Positions 26,842-35,186 of a stretch of 64,000 bases of DNA are shown one piece after another; the stretch's first letter is position 1; each line of letters starts with the position of its first letter. Source of the DNA: Neorhizobium sp. SHOUNA12A (lineage in GTDB: Bacteria > Pseudomonadota > Alphaproteobacteria > Rhizobiales > Rhizobiaceae); NCBI RefSeq assembly GCF_023006505.1, contig NZ_JALBGV010000009.1, positions 62,001 to 126,000 on the forward strand, in the 5' to 3' direction. Below the pieces are notes generated by a model, which worked only from the letters and a program-made list of their open reading frames with translations, was not told the DNA's origin and searched no databases. The translations under genes were made by a program, and so were the position numbers.

Positions 26842-27771
26842 TTATTGCGCGGCTTCGGCCGCGATCAGCATGATGCCGCGTTTCGCGGCGTTTTCCGGAG
26901 CGGGTTCGACCGTCAGGCCGAACAGTGGCGCGATCCGGCCGTAGCGGCTGTTGAGCACGTTGTTGCCGACGATGCCGATCGTATCGCCGTTCTTGAACCA
27001 GCCGGCAGCGCGGGCCTGGCGGAATTCCGAGCCGATGACGAGGCCGGAGATGTAATCGAGGATATCCTCGGGCTTCAATTTGCCATCGAGAATGCCGGTG
27101 CGGGCGCTGAAGATCGCCGACAGGAAGGCATCGGCGGCGGCCGAATCGCTCGCTGCGAATTCCGCCCCGCGATCGAAGCTCTGCCAGTCCGGCTCGGCGC
27201 CCGGCTGCGGCTCGAGAGCCTTGGCGATGAAGGAATGCTTGGTCAGAAGCGAAAATACCTCGCCGGTCGCATACGTCTGGAAACCATCGATCCGGTTATC
27301 CCTGACCCGTGCCCATTTGCTATGGGTGCCGGGCAGGACCAGAGTCCGGTCGCGCTCGAGCCCGTAGCCGACGATCTGGGTTTCCTCGCCGCGCATCACA
27401 TCCGGAAAGGGTTTTGCGGCCGGATCGCGCATGCCGGGCAGGAAGGTGATGACGGCGCCGTTCTGAAGAGTGAGTTTGCGCGTGCCGGCGGCAAGCTCGG
27501 CGATCCCGCCGGGCGTGTCCACATAGGGTACTTCGACCCAGCCGTTGCGGCTGGTGATCATGCCGCTTGCCAGGACGGGCAGGGGGCCATGTGACGAAAA
27601 CCACTCACCCACGGTTTCCATCAACGCCTGCTCGAAGGCGCCGTTCTTGACGAACTGGATGCCGCCGCTCGACGTATCGCGGGTATCGAGCGTTTCGCCG
27701 GTTTCCGAAACCAGCATGGCGCGCAGCGAACTCGTTCCCCAATCGAGGATGATCGAGGTGGGTTTTGGCAT
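26842..27771 (-). CDS. dgoK: 2-dehydro-3-deoxygalactonokinase
   Basis: This 309-aa kinase phosphorylates 2-keto-3-deoxygalactonate at O6. The family features LDWGTSSLRAML (N-terminal ATP-phosphate loop), SGMITSRNGWVEVPY, FLPGMRD, DVMRGEETQIVG and LPGTHSKWA are all intact. It lies 12 nt upstream of dgoA. Two starts are possible: GTG at 27777, overlapping the upstream stop as GTGA, and ATG at 27771. I give the ATG. The directly upstream gene is a divergent homologue with a changed phosphate loop, so this copy is the probable active kinase. Confidence 0.88.
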   Translation of the reverse strand: MPKPTSIILDWGTSSLRAMLVSETGETLDTRDTSSGGIQFVKNGAFEQALMETVGEWFSSHGPLPVLASGMITSRNGWVEVPYVDTPGGIAELAAGTRKLTLQNGAVITFLPGMRDPAAKPFPDVMRGEETQIVGYGLERDRTLVLPGTHSKWARVRDNRIDGFQTYATGEVFSLLTKHSFIAKALEPQPGAEPDWQSFDRGAEFAASDSAAADAFLSAIFSARTGILDGKLKPEDILDYISGLVIGSEFRQARAAGWFKNGDTIGIVGNNVLNSRYGRIAPLFGLTVEPAPENAAKRGIMLIAAEAAQ

Positions 27772-27773
27772 GG

Positions 27774-28697
27774 TCACATTTCTCCCGAAGCGGCTTTCGC
27801 CCCTTCGATAGCCCGTGACGTATCGCCCTGTCGAGAGGCGACCCGGCGGAAACCGGCGGCGATGTCGGGCGTGACGAGATTTGTCTGCGCCCCGAAGATC
27901 TCGAGCGCCGTCTTGTAACGTTCGGCGAGCGCGGCGTGACCGACAATGTTGATTTTTCTCGGTTTGTCCTGCCCAAGCGCTTCCGAGATTTCCGCGCCGA
28001 TCATCAGGCCGGTCAGATAATCGGTGATCTCTTCCGGCGCCAGACGATCGAACAGGACCAGGCTGCGCGCTGAAAAGACGCGGGCGAGGATGCGGCCGGG
28101 TAGGGTCTCTTGTTCAAGCGCTGTCTGGACCCCGCGGCGAAAGGCGTCCGGGCGCTCCTCGTAGGCTGCCGGGATGAGGCGCGAGACAAGCGAATCCTTC
28201 TTGAGCAGATTGAGGATTTCGCCCGACATGTAGGTGGTGATCGCGGTGATGCGGCCGCTCTCCATCGTCACCCATTTGGCATGAGGACCGGGCAGCACGA
28301 AGATGCCGTCGGTTTCCGTGAGGCCGAAGAGCGACATTTCCTCGCCGCGCATCACGTCGGGCAAGGGTTTGGTCTGGGCGATGCCGGGCAGGAAGATCAG
28401 CGGCGGCAGGCCTTCGACCTCACACGTAGTGGCTTGCGCCAATAGGTCCCTGGGGCCTGTCGGCACCGGGGCGAAGGGGCTTTCGATCCAGCCGTTGCGG
28501 CTGGTGACCATGCCGGAAAACAAGATTTTTTCCGCTCTGTCGATCCAGTCGCCCAGTTCCTCGCGGAGTGCGGCTTCGAAACCGTCGGCTGCGACCTTGG
28601 TCGTGCCGCGATCGCTCTTCTTTTCTCCGAGCACCGTGTCGTCGTCGAGAAGCAGCGCACGGAAGGCGGCGGAGGTCCATTCGATTGCAATATACAT
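27774..28697 (-). CDS. Divergent DgoK-family paralogue with altered phosphate loop
   Basis: This 307-aa protein belongs to the 2-keto-3-deoxygalactonokinase family: SGMVTSRNGWIESPF, FLPGIAQ, DVMRGEEMSLFG and LPGPHAKWV align with the neighbouring dgoK. The N-terminal ATP loop is replaced: EWTSAAFRA instead of DWGTSSLRA, losing the Asp and Gly that hold phosphate and metal. The C-terminal half is also diverged. It may be a kinase for another keto-acid, a subunit that pairs with DgoK, or a pseudo-kinase. The end overlaps the dgoK GTG, so the two are probably co-translated. Confidence 0.75.
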   Translation of the reverse strand: MYIAIEWTSAAFRALLLDDDTVLGEKKSDRGTTKVAADGFEAALREELGDWIDRAEKILFSGMVTSRNGWIESPFAPVPTGPRDLLAQATTCEVEGLPPLIFLPGIAQTKPLPDVMRGEEMSLFGLTETDGIFVLPGPHAKWVTMESGRITAITTYMSGEILNLLKKDSLVSRLIPAAYEERPDAFRRGVQTALEQETLPGRILARVFSARSLVLFDRLAPEEITDYLTGLMIGAEISEALGQDKPRKINIVGHAALAERYKTALEIFGAQTNLVTPDIAAGFRRVASRQGDTSRAIEGAKAASGEM

Positions 28698-28709
28698 GGG
28701 GAGATAATC

Positions 28710-29861
28710 CTAATAGGCGGGCTTGACCGGGAACCAGTCCTTGCGCTCGGTATCGAGATAAGCGCCGGCAATGCCGGATACGCTGTATTTTTCCAGTAGT
28801 TCGAGATCCACTTCGACGCCGAGGCCCGGCCCTTCCGGCACCTCGAAGCGGCCGTCTTTCAAGACCGGCGGGTTGGGCGAGATCTCGCCGCCGAGATAGG
28901 CACGTTCGGTATCGATAGCGATCGACATGTTGGGAAGCGAGGCCGCGAGGTGGATATAGGCAGATTGCGACAGGGCCAGTTCGGCTCCGGAATGCAGCGT
29001 CACCGAAATGCCGACCGCCTCGCAGATTGCCGCCGCCTTGATCGTCTGCCAAAGCCCGCCGGCCTCGTGCGGATCGAGGAGCACGACATCGGCTGCATTG
29101 GCGCGGATGATGTTGCCGACATCGGACAGTGTGTAGGCGCTTTCGTCGAGCGCGATCGGCACCGTGGAGCGGGCGACGAGCGCCGCATGGCCGGCGAGGT
29201 CGTCGAGTTCCAGCGGCTGCTCCACGTAGGCAGGGTCGAAAGCCTTCAGTTTTTCGAGCTGGCGCTTGGCGGTCGCCGGGTTCCAGGCGCCGTTGACGTC
29301 GAGCCGCAGCGGATGGTCGCCGATCTCCTTTCGGGAGGTTTCGGCAAGCCTGATGTCGCTCCTTTCGTCAAAACCGATCTTCACCTTGAAGGTCGTGTAA
29401 CCGATGTCGAGGAAACGCTTCAGGCGTTCCGAGAGACCTTTGGGATCATTGGTGAAGAGATAGGCGGCGGCCTCGACATCCTTGCGCCAGCGGCCGCCCC
29501 ACATGGCATAAAGCGGCAGGCCGGCCTGTTTGCCGAGCGCATCCCACATCGCCATTTCCATGGCGCAGATCGCCATCACTGCGGCGCGCTTGTGGTGATA
29601 AAAGCCGGCGCCGAGCACATGGCGGTGGAAACGTTCCGCATCCGCGACCGGGTAGCCGATCGCCAGTGGTGCGACGACATCGGCGAAGACTGCGGGCACA
29701 TTGGCGATCAGCGAGATTGTCTCGCCCCAGCCGATGATCCCGGCATCCGTCTCGATGCGGCAGATCAGCCGGGTCGTGCCGATTCGCCGCCCGGAACCCC
29801 AGAGAATGTCCTCGGTGAACGGCATACGGACCAGCCAATGGTCCACTTTGGTAATGCGCAA
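28710..29861 (-). CDS. Enolase-superfamily sugar-acid dehydratase/cycloisomerase
   Basis: This is a 383-aa MR/MLE-type enzyme. The second-strand FKVKIGFDE gives a KxK pair, the metal ligands are in LDVNGAWN, EQPL and LDESAY, and a HSGAEL loop closes the barrel. In this operon it is best placed as the aldonate (galactonate-like) dehydratase producing the 2-keto-3-deoxy acid for DgoK. The start is TTG at 29861, preceded by GGGAGGAT five bases upstream. The ATG codons further 5' lie in the operator region. It is divergent from the IclR-SMP30 fusion. Confidence 0.8.
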   Translation of the reverse strand: MRITKVDHWLVRMPFTEDILWGSGRRIGTTRLICRIETDAGIIGWGETISLIANVPAVFADVVAPLAIGYPVADAERFHRHVLGAGFYHHKRAAVMAICAMEMAMWDALGKQAGLPLYAMWGGRWRKDVEAAAYLFTNDPKGLSERLKRFLDIGYTTFKVKIGFDERSDIRLAETSRKEIGDHPLRLDVNGAWNPATAKRQLEKLKAFDPAYVEQPLELDDLAGHAALVARSTVPIALDESAYTLSDVGNIIRANAADVVLLDPHEAGGLWQTIKAAAICEAVGISVTLHSGAELALSQSAYIHLAASLPNMSIAIDTERAYLGGEISPNPPVLKDGRFEVPEGPGLGVEVDLELLEKYSVSGIAGAYLDTERKDWFPVKPAY

Positions 29862-29914
29862 GATATCCTCCCATGAACGGCAACTTCCCTGCCGCTTCAG
29901 TTTCGCTGTTGACA

Positions 29915-29929
29915 TGGAACTTAGTTCCA
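29915..29929. promoter_or_regulatory. IclR-type operator in divergent promoter
   Basis: TGGAACTTAGTTCCA is a perfect 6+3+6 palindrome of the IclR-family type, between the enolase (start 29861) and the IclR-SMP30 fusion (start 30004). Two further inverted repeats overlap or follow it: CCAAGA/TCTTGG at 29927-29944 and CTCTTG-G-CAAGAG at 29938-29950. A 12-of-15 match occurs before the transport operon at 33690-33704. Confidence 0.7.
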
Positions 29930-30003
29930 AGATAACTCTCTTGGCAAGAGCGAGACGGCATGCTGTGGGAGCAGCACTGAAAATCGTCGTCCAGGGAGAG
30001 GGC

Positions 30004-31728
30004 ATGGCCAAGGTACAATTGGAAGCGATCGACAAGGATGTCGCCAATGATACCGGCAGCGTGCCGGGTGTTCAGGCGCTGACGCGCGGCATTCAGATTG
30101 TCGATGCCGTGGCGGCCGAAGCCCGCGGCCTGCGCTTCACCGAGCTGCTCGACCAGACTCAATTGCCGAAGGGCACGCTGCACCGGCTGCTGCAGGCGCT
30201 GGTCGACGAGCGGCTGCTCCACTTCGATACACGCGACCAGGTCTACCGGTTGGCGCCGCGGGTGTTCCAATGGGCTCATAAGGTGTGGGACAATTTCGAT
30301 CTGCGCGGGGCTGCCGAACCGGAACTGGCGCGGCTTCGCGACCTGACGGGCGAGGCGATCCGTCTCGGCGTGCTCGACGGCGGCAGCGTTCTTTACATCG
30401 ACCAGCGGGAAGTGCCGCAACCGCTGCGCCTCAACAATGGCGTCGGCTCGCGCGCAGCACCGCATGCCAGCGGCCTCGGCAAGGCGATCCTGGCGCATCT
30501 GACGCTCGAAAAACGCCGCGCGCTGCTCGACGGCATCGAACTGGAGCGACTGACCCCGAACACGATCGTCAATGCCGAGGAGCTGAGCCGCCAGCTCGAT
30601 CTTACCAAGGCCCGCGGTTACGCCGTCTCGGTCGATGAGCAGCATATCGGCATTTCCTCGGTCGCCGCACCCGTCCTCAACCATCGCGGCGAACCGATCG
30701 GCGCGATCGGCATTATCGGCCCATCCTTCCGGCTGCCGGTCGACCGGCTGCACGCTTTCGGCCGCGACGTCATCGAGGCGGCGCGCCGCACATCCGGTAA
30801 TTTTGGAGAGTTTCCCATGTCGCTTGCGGTCAAGCCGCGTCCTCTCGGCCCCGATCGCGCCGACGTGCGCTGCGTCATTCCGGCAAGCACGTTTCTCGGC
30901 GAGGGCCCGCACTGGTCGCCGGAGCACAAGAAGCTCTATTTTGTCGATATCCTGGCGCCGGCCGTGCATACGGGCGACCCCGCCAAGGGCACCTATACGT
31001 CCATGCAGTTGCCGGAGCTGATTGGTTTCGTGATACCCCGCGCGCGCGGCGGTTTCGTCGCCGCCATGCATGGCGAGATTCGCGGCATCGATCTTTCGAC
31101 CGGCGACATCACGACGATCTCGCGGCCGGAGGCAGACCGTCCCGGCAATCGTTTCAACGACGGCAAGTGCGACCGTCGCGGCAGGCTTTGGGCCGGTACG
31201 CTCGCGATCGACACGACGCCGGACCAGGGGCGGCTCTGGAGGATCGATCCGGACGGGCGGTCGCGGGAGATGGATCGCGGTTTCCACGTCTCGAACGGTC
31301 TTGGCTGGAGCCCGGACGACCGCACCTTCTATTTCACCGATACCAACCGGCAGACGGTCTATGCCTATGATTTCGATATCGAAAACGGCGAAGTCGCCAA
31401 TCGCCGGACCTTTATCACCGTGCCGGAAGCCGAAGGCAAGCCGGACGGCATGACGGTTGATGCGGAAGGTTTCGTATGGATCGCCCATTGGGACGGCTGG
31501 TGCGTTACCCGCTACGATCCGCAGGGCAAGGTGGAGCGGGTGATCAACCTGCCGATACCGCGCCCGACGAGCTGCGTCTTCGGCGGTCCCGACATGCAGA
31601 CCCTGTTCGTGACGTCCGCCCGCATCCGGCTTTCGGCAGCGCAGCTTTCCGAAGCGCCGCTCTCGGGCAGTGTGTTTTCCATCGATACCGGCATCAAGGG
31701 CCAGGCAGCCCAGATGTTCGCGGGCTGA
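30004..31728 (+). CDS. IclR regulator fused to SMP-30 lactonase
   Basis: This is one 574-aa frame with two full-length proteins. Residues about 22-85 form an IclR winged helix ([21 protein letters not shown]) and about 100-265 the IclR effector domain ([32 protein letters not shown]). Residues about 290-574 form an SMP-30/gluconolactonase propeller with metal ligands Glu300 (LGEGPHW), [17 protein letters not shown] and KPDGMTVD. There is no linker: IclR ends near residue 268 and ATG codon 272, with its own GGAGAG, begins the lactonase. The protein would sense a sugar acid and hydrolyse its lactone precursor. ATG at 30004 follows GGGAGAGGG. Confidence 0.85.
   Translation: MAKVQLEAIDKDVANDTGSVPGVQALTRGIQIVDAVAAEARGLRFTELLDQTQLPKGTLHRLLQALVDERLLHFDTRDQVYRLAPRVFQWAHKVWDNFDLRGAAEPELARLRDLTGEAIRLGVLDGGSVLYIDQREVPQPLRLNNGVGSRAAPHASGLGKAILAHLTLEKRRALLDGIELERLTPNTIVNAEELSRQLDLTKARGYAVSVDEQHIGISSVAAPVLNHRGEPIGAIGIIGPSFRLPVDRLHAFGRDVIEAARRTSGNFGEFPMSLAVKPRPLGPDRADVRCVIPASTFLGEGPHWSPEHKKLYFVDILAPAVHTGDPAKGTYTSMQLPELIGFVIPRARGGFVAAMHGEIRGIDLSTGDITTISRPEADRPGNRFNDGKCDRRGRLWAGTLAIDTTPDQGRLWRIDPDGRSREMDRGFHVSNGLGWSPDDRTFYFTDTNRQTVYAYDFDIENGEVANRRTFITVPEAEGKPDGMTVDAEGFVWIAHWDGWCVTRYDPQGKVERVINLPIPRPTSCVFGGPDMQTLFVTSARIRLSAAQLSEAPLSGSVFSIDTGIKGQAAQMFAG
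30805..30819 (+). promoter_or_regulatory. Internal RBS and ATG at the IclR/SMP-30 junction
   Basis: GGAGAG (30805-30810), a six-base spacer and an in-frame ATG at 30817 lie exactly at the domain boundary. This is a typical initiation site. It would allow a free lactonase of about 303 aa to be made from the same message as the fusion. Confidence 0.6.
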
Positions 31729-31745
31729 GAACTCAAGAGATACCC

Positions 31746-32840
31746 ATGGCCAAGCTTGAACTCAAAGACATCCGCAAATCCTTCGGTTCGGCCGAAGTCC
31801 TCAAGGGAATCGACCTGACGGTCGAAGACGGCGAATTCGTCGCTTTCGTCGGTCCGTCGGGCTGCGGAAAATCAACGCTGCTGCGTCTCATCTGTGGTCT
31901 CGACGAAATCACCTCGGGCAAGATGGCGATCGACGGGGAACTGGTGAACGACGTGCCGCCGGCCAAGCGCGGCATTGCCATGGTCTTCCAGTCCTATGCG
32001 CTCTATCCGCATATGACGGTTGCCGAAAACATGGGTTATGCGCTGAGACTCGCTGGCACGCCGAAGCAGGAGATCGATGCCCGCGTCGTCCAGGCGGCCA
32101 GGAAACTCCGCATCGACACCTATCTGGAGCGCAAGCCCCGCCAGCTTTCCGGCGGTCAGCGCCAGCGCGTCGCGATCGGCCGTGCCATCGTGCGCGAACC
32201 GCGCATCTTCCTGTTCGATGAGCCGCTTTCCAACCTTGATGCCTCGCTGCGCGTCGAGATGCGCATCGAGATCGCCCGGATGAAGGATACGCTCGGCACG
32301 ACGATGGTCTATGTGACCCACGACCAGATCGAGGCGATGACGCTGGCGGACAAGATCGTCGTGCTGAATTCCGGCCGCGTCGAACAGATCGGTTCGCCGC
32401 TCGACCTCTACAACAAGCCGGTCAACCGCTTCGTCGCGGGCTTCATCGGGTCGCCGCGGATGAATTTCCTGAGCCTCGGCGCCAGGAAGAGCGAAGGCGT
32501 CTTTACTGTTCCGGGCGGAGAAGTGCGTCTGCCGCGCGACCTGTCCTCCGCGCCGGCAGAGATCGGCATCCGGCCGGAGCATGTGGAGCTGGTGAGCCGC
32601 GGCGCCCCGGATTCGCTCGCTGGGACCGTCACCATGACCGAACATCTCGGCAGCGACACCTATGCCTATGTGGCGCTCGAAGGTTCCGATGAGATGGTCG
32701 TCGTGCGCCTGTCCGGCGATCGCGCCGTCAAGCGTAGCGAGCCGATTGGCGTCCATGTCGACCCGGCGATGATCCACGTCTTTTCCGCCGCCGGCCTTTC
32801 GCTTGCCTCCGCGCGTCCCGTTGCCCTGGAGGCCGCATGA
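31746..32840 (+). CDS. CUT1 sugar ABC importer, MalK/UgpC-type ATPase
   Basis: This is a 364-aa ATPase. Walker [10 protein letters not shown] lies near residue 36, with the Q-loop [14 protein letters not shown], signature [10 protein letters not shown] and Walker [14 protein letters not shown]-terminal OB/TOBE regulatory domain (about 240-364) includes GIRPEHVEL. It energises the permease pair at 35187-36957. It starts 17 nt after the fusion gene and overlaps the SDR gene by 4 nt, so regulator-lactonase, ATPase and dehydrogenase form one transcription unit ahead of the binding protein. Confidence 0.88.
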   Translation: MAKLELKDIRKSFGSAEVLKGIDLTVEDGEFVAFVGPSGCGKSTLLRLICGLDEITSGKMAIDGELVNDVPPAKRGIAMVFQSYALYPHMTVAENMGYALRLAGTPKQEIDARVVQAARKLRIDTYLERKPRQLSGGQRQRVAIGRAIVREPRIFLFDEPLSNLDASLRVEMRIEIARMKDTLGTTMVYVTHDQIEAMTLADKIVVLNSGRVEQIGSPLDLYNKPVNRFVAGFIGSPRMNFLSLGARKSEGVFTVPGGEVRLPRDLSSAPAEIGIRPEHVELVSRGAPDSLAGTVTMTEHLGSDTYAYVALEGSDEMVVVRLSGDRAVKRSEPIGVHVDPAMIHVFSAAGLSLASARPVALEAA

Positions 32841-33643
32841 CCATCCATCCCGAACTCATTGCAAAGGTTGAGGTCGAGGCCGCGACATATCCGAGCCTCA
32901 AGGGCAGGGGCGTGCTGATCACCGGCGGAGGATCGGGCATCGGCGCGTCGCTTGTCGAGCATTTCTGCGCCCAGGGCTGCAAGGTCGGCTTTCTCGACCT
33001 TAATGCCAATGTGGCCGACGAGACGGCCGAAACGGTCGGCAGGAAGACCGGCAATACCCCGTTCTATCGTGCGGCGGATCTGCGTGACATCGACGCCCTG
33101 AAGGAAGGGATCGAGGCACTCCGATCCGAGATCGGCCCTATCCGAGTGCTCGTCAACAATGCCGGCAATGACGATCGCATGCCGCTCGAAGACGTGACGC
33201 CGGACTATTGGGACGAGCGTTTCCAGACCAATTTGCGCCATCAGTTCTTTGCTGTTCAGGCGGTCGTGCCGGAAATGGCGGAGGCTGGTGGCGGGTCGAT
33301 CATCAACATGGGCTCGATCTCGTGGATGCGTGGTGCTGCCGGGCTGATCTTCTATACGACCGCCAAATCCGCCGTCATGGGCATGACCAAGTCGCTCGCC
33401 CGCGAATTGGGGACACGCAATATCCGTGTCAACTCGATTGCGCCCGGCTGGGTGCTGACCGAGCGCCAGGTGGAGCGCGCCAAGCGTGTCTACCAGGGCA
33501 AGTTTTCCGAATACCTCGAGGTTCAGTGCCTCAAGGAGCATCTGCTGCCGCCTGATATCGCCCGCATGGCGCTGTTCCTGGCGGCAGACGATTCCCGCCT
33601 CATCACGTCACAGACATTCATCGTCGATGGAGGCGTCGTCTAA
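32837..33643 (+). CDS. SDR-family oxidoreductase, probable sugar 1-dehydrogenase
   Basis: This 268-aa Rossmann-fold dehydrogenase has the cofactor motif TGGGSGIG (about residues 33-40), VNNAGNDD, catalytic Ser in NMGSISW and YxxxK in FYTTAKSA. The C-terminal IVDGGVV is typical of classical SDRs. The neighbouring lactonase, aldonate dehydratase, DgoK and DgoA make oxidation of an aldose at C1 to its lactone the likely reaction. The natural sugar (galactose, fucose or arabinose type) is not determined. ATGA overlap with the ATPase gene. Confidence 0.83.
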   Translation: MTIHPELIAKVEVEAATYPSLKGRGVLITGGGSGIGASLVEHFCAQGCKVGFLDLNANVADETAETVGRKTGNTPFYRAADLRDIDALKEGIEALRSEIGPIRVLVNNAGNDDRMPLEDVTPDYWDERFQTNLRHQFFAVQAVVPEMAEAGGGSIINMGSISWMRGAAGLIFYTTAKSAVMGMTKSLARELGTRNIRVNSIAPGWVLTERQVERAKRVYQGKFSEYLEVQCLKEHLLPPDIARMALFLAADDSRLITSQTFIVDGGVV

Positions 33644-33689
33644 CAAAGGCAAGGCGGATACGGCGCTCGCCGCTTGACCTTTTTCGGGT

Positions 33690-33704
33690 TGAAACAGAGT
33701 TCCA
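33690..33704. promoter_or_regulatory. Second, degenerate IclR-type operator before sugar-binding gene
   Basis: TGAAACAGAGTTCCA matches the palindrome at 29915-29929 in 12 of 15 positions and keeps one perfect arm (GTTCCA). It lies 24 nt before the binding-protein ATG and about 10 nt after a TTGACC hexamer, consistent with repression of a second promoter by the IclR fusion. Confidence 0.5.
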
Positions 33705-33728
33705 TCATCATCGTTTCGGGAGGATCTG

Positions 33729-35000
33729 ATGAACACCTTTACCAGACTGATCGGCACCGCCGCTGTCGCGCTTGCGCTCGGCTCCGGTGCCGCCAAGGCA
33801 GCCGATCTCAGCTTCATGAGCTTCACTTACGCGGAAGAGGCCAACAAGGCGATCGTCCAGGGTGTCCTGGACAATTTTCAGAAGGCCGAGAAGCTGACGG
33901 TCGAGCCGCTCGGCTTCGCCTGGGGCGACATGCAGAAGAATATCTTTCTGCGCGCCCGGTCGAAGACTCTGCCCGATGTCGCCCAGCTTTCCGAACGCTG
34001 GCTGCCGACCTTCGCGAGCCTCGACAATCTTGTCGACCTGAACACGGTCTACGGCAAGGACAAGCTCCAGGCGGCTTTCGCGCCGGATGCGCTCGCCATG
34101 GGCAATATCAACGGCAAGCAGCTTGCGCTGCCGCTTCTGTCCGGTTCGATCGGCATGGTGGCCAATAAGGAAGTGCTTGCGAAGGCCGGCATCAATGACG
34201 TGCCGAAGACCGTTGATGACTTCAAGAAAGCTCTGATCTCGGTGCGCGACAAGGTGCCCAACTCGGTGCCGTACTCCATGGCGACCAAAAACAACGGCTC
34301 GATCCTGATCGACTTCATGGTCTGGAACTGGGTGCATGGCGGCCGGATCATTGACGACGCCGGCAAGGTCGTCGTCGACAGCCAGCAGAGCCGCGATGCG
34401 CTCGGCTTCATGGTCGGCTTGCTGAAAGACCGGTTGGCTGCTCCGGAAATCGACCGCCCGGACTCGCGCCGCCTGCTGGCGCAGGGCGCTTCGGCCTTCT
34501 ATCTCGACGCCCCGCAGACGCGAACCTTCCTGCGTGATTTCTCCGGCAAAGGCCAGGCCTTCGATGCCAACGTGCTGCCGATGCCGACACCTGTGCTGAA
34601 GGCAGGTGACAAGTCTGTTTCCGTCCAGTGGGGACATCTGCTCGTGCAGTTCGCAGCCGCCGGCAAGGCCAAGGCGGATGATCCGGCCGACAAGTTCCTG
34701 ACCTACATCATTTCGGACAAGGTGCAGACGGACCTTCCGTTGAAGATGAGCGCGCTGCCGGTCACCAAGTCCGCCCGCGCGGCGGTTGCCGACGACGCCT
34801 ATCTCAAGAACTGGTCGGCTGCGACGGGAGACGCCCGCCGCAACGAAGTCGGCATCTGGTCCAATGCCGCCGACCTCACCAACATCATCGGCGAGGAAGT
34901 GCAGGGCGCGCTGCTCGGCCAGAAGTCTGCCGACGATGCCATCAAGTCCATGCAGGCTCGGCTGACGACCAGCATGGAGAAGGCGAAGAAGTCGGAATAG
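33729..35000 (+). CDS. CUT1 sugar ABC importer, periplasmic binding protein
   Basis: This is a 423-aa family 1 extracellular solute-binding protein with a signal peptide (MNTFTRLIGTAAVALALGSG, cleavage near AAKAADLS). The mature part starts LSFMSFTYAEEANK and has the conserved LPLLSGSIGMVANKEVLAKAGI segment that surrounds the hinge. It captures the sugar for the permeases that follow. A possible promoter and an IclR-like operator precede it. A palindromic repeat element separates it from the permease genes. Confidence 0.87.
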   Translation: MNTFTRLIGTAAVALALGSGAAKAADLSFMSFTYAEEANKAIVQGVLDNFQKAEKLTVEPLGFAWGDMQKNIFLRARSKTLPDVAQLSERWLPTFASLDNLVDLNTVYGKDKLQAAFAPDALAMGNINGKQLALPLLSGSIGMVANKEVLAKAGINDVPKTVDDFKKALISVRDKVPNSVPYSMATKNNGSILIDFMVWNWVHGGRIIDDAGKVVVDSQQSRDALGFMVGLLKDRLAAPEIDRPDSRRLLAQGASAFYLDAPQTRTFLRDFSGKGQAFDANVLPMPTPVLKAGDKSVSVQWGHLLVQFAAAGKAKADDPADKFLTYIISDKVQTDLPLKMSALPVTKSARAAVADDAYLKNWSAATGDARRNEVGIWSNAADLTNIIGEEVQGALLGQKSADDAIKSMQARLTTSMEKAKKSE

Positions 35001-35010
35001 GTCGGTCGAG

Positions 35011-35137
35011 GCTCCCCCTCATCCGCCTGCCGGCACCTTCTCCCCGAGGGGAGAAGAGATATGCCGCGCTGCCGCCGTCCCTCCTCTCCCCAGCGGGGAG
35101 AGGGTGGCCGAGCATAGCGGAGGCCGGGTGAGGGGGC
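35011..35137. repeat. Rhizobial intergenic palindromic repeat (RIME-like)
   Basis: A 127-bp mosaic has ends that are inverted copies (GCTCCCCCTCATCCG against CGGGTGAGGGGGC). It contains two internal hairpins: CTTCTCCCC-GA-GGGGAGAAG at 37-56 past 35000, and CTCTCCCC-AGC-GGGGAGAG at 35084-35102. The composition and the CCCCTCATCCG...CACCTTCTCCCC pattern match mosaic elements scattered through Rhizobium and Sinorhizobium genomes. It lies between the binding-protein and permease genes and could stabilise or attenuate the message. Confidence 0.75.
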
Positions 35138-35186
35138 GTCGTGCTCTGTGCCTGCGGCATAATGATATCTACAGGAAATAGCCTCC

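Noticed and set aside
29446-31488. A 680-codon open frame on the minus strand opposite the enolase N-terminus and the IclR-SMP30 fusion
   Set aside because: It is antisense to two clear protein families, has low-complexity charged composition, and arises from the high GC third-position bias. No RBS or domain supports it.
35011-35137. Palindromic repeat considered as a CRISPR repeat or an insertion-sequence end
   Set aside because: It is a single copy with nested hairpins, with no spacers, no transposase and no target-site duplication that I can see.
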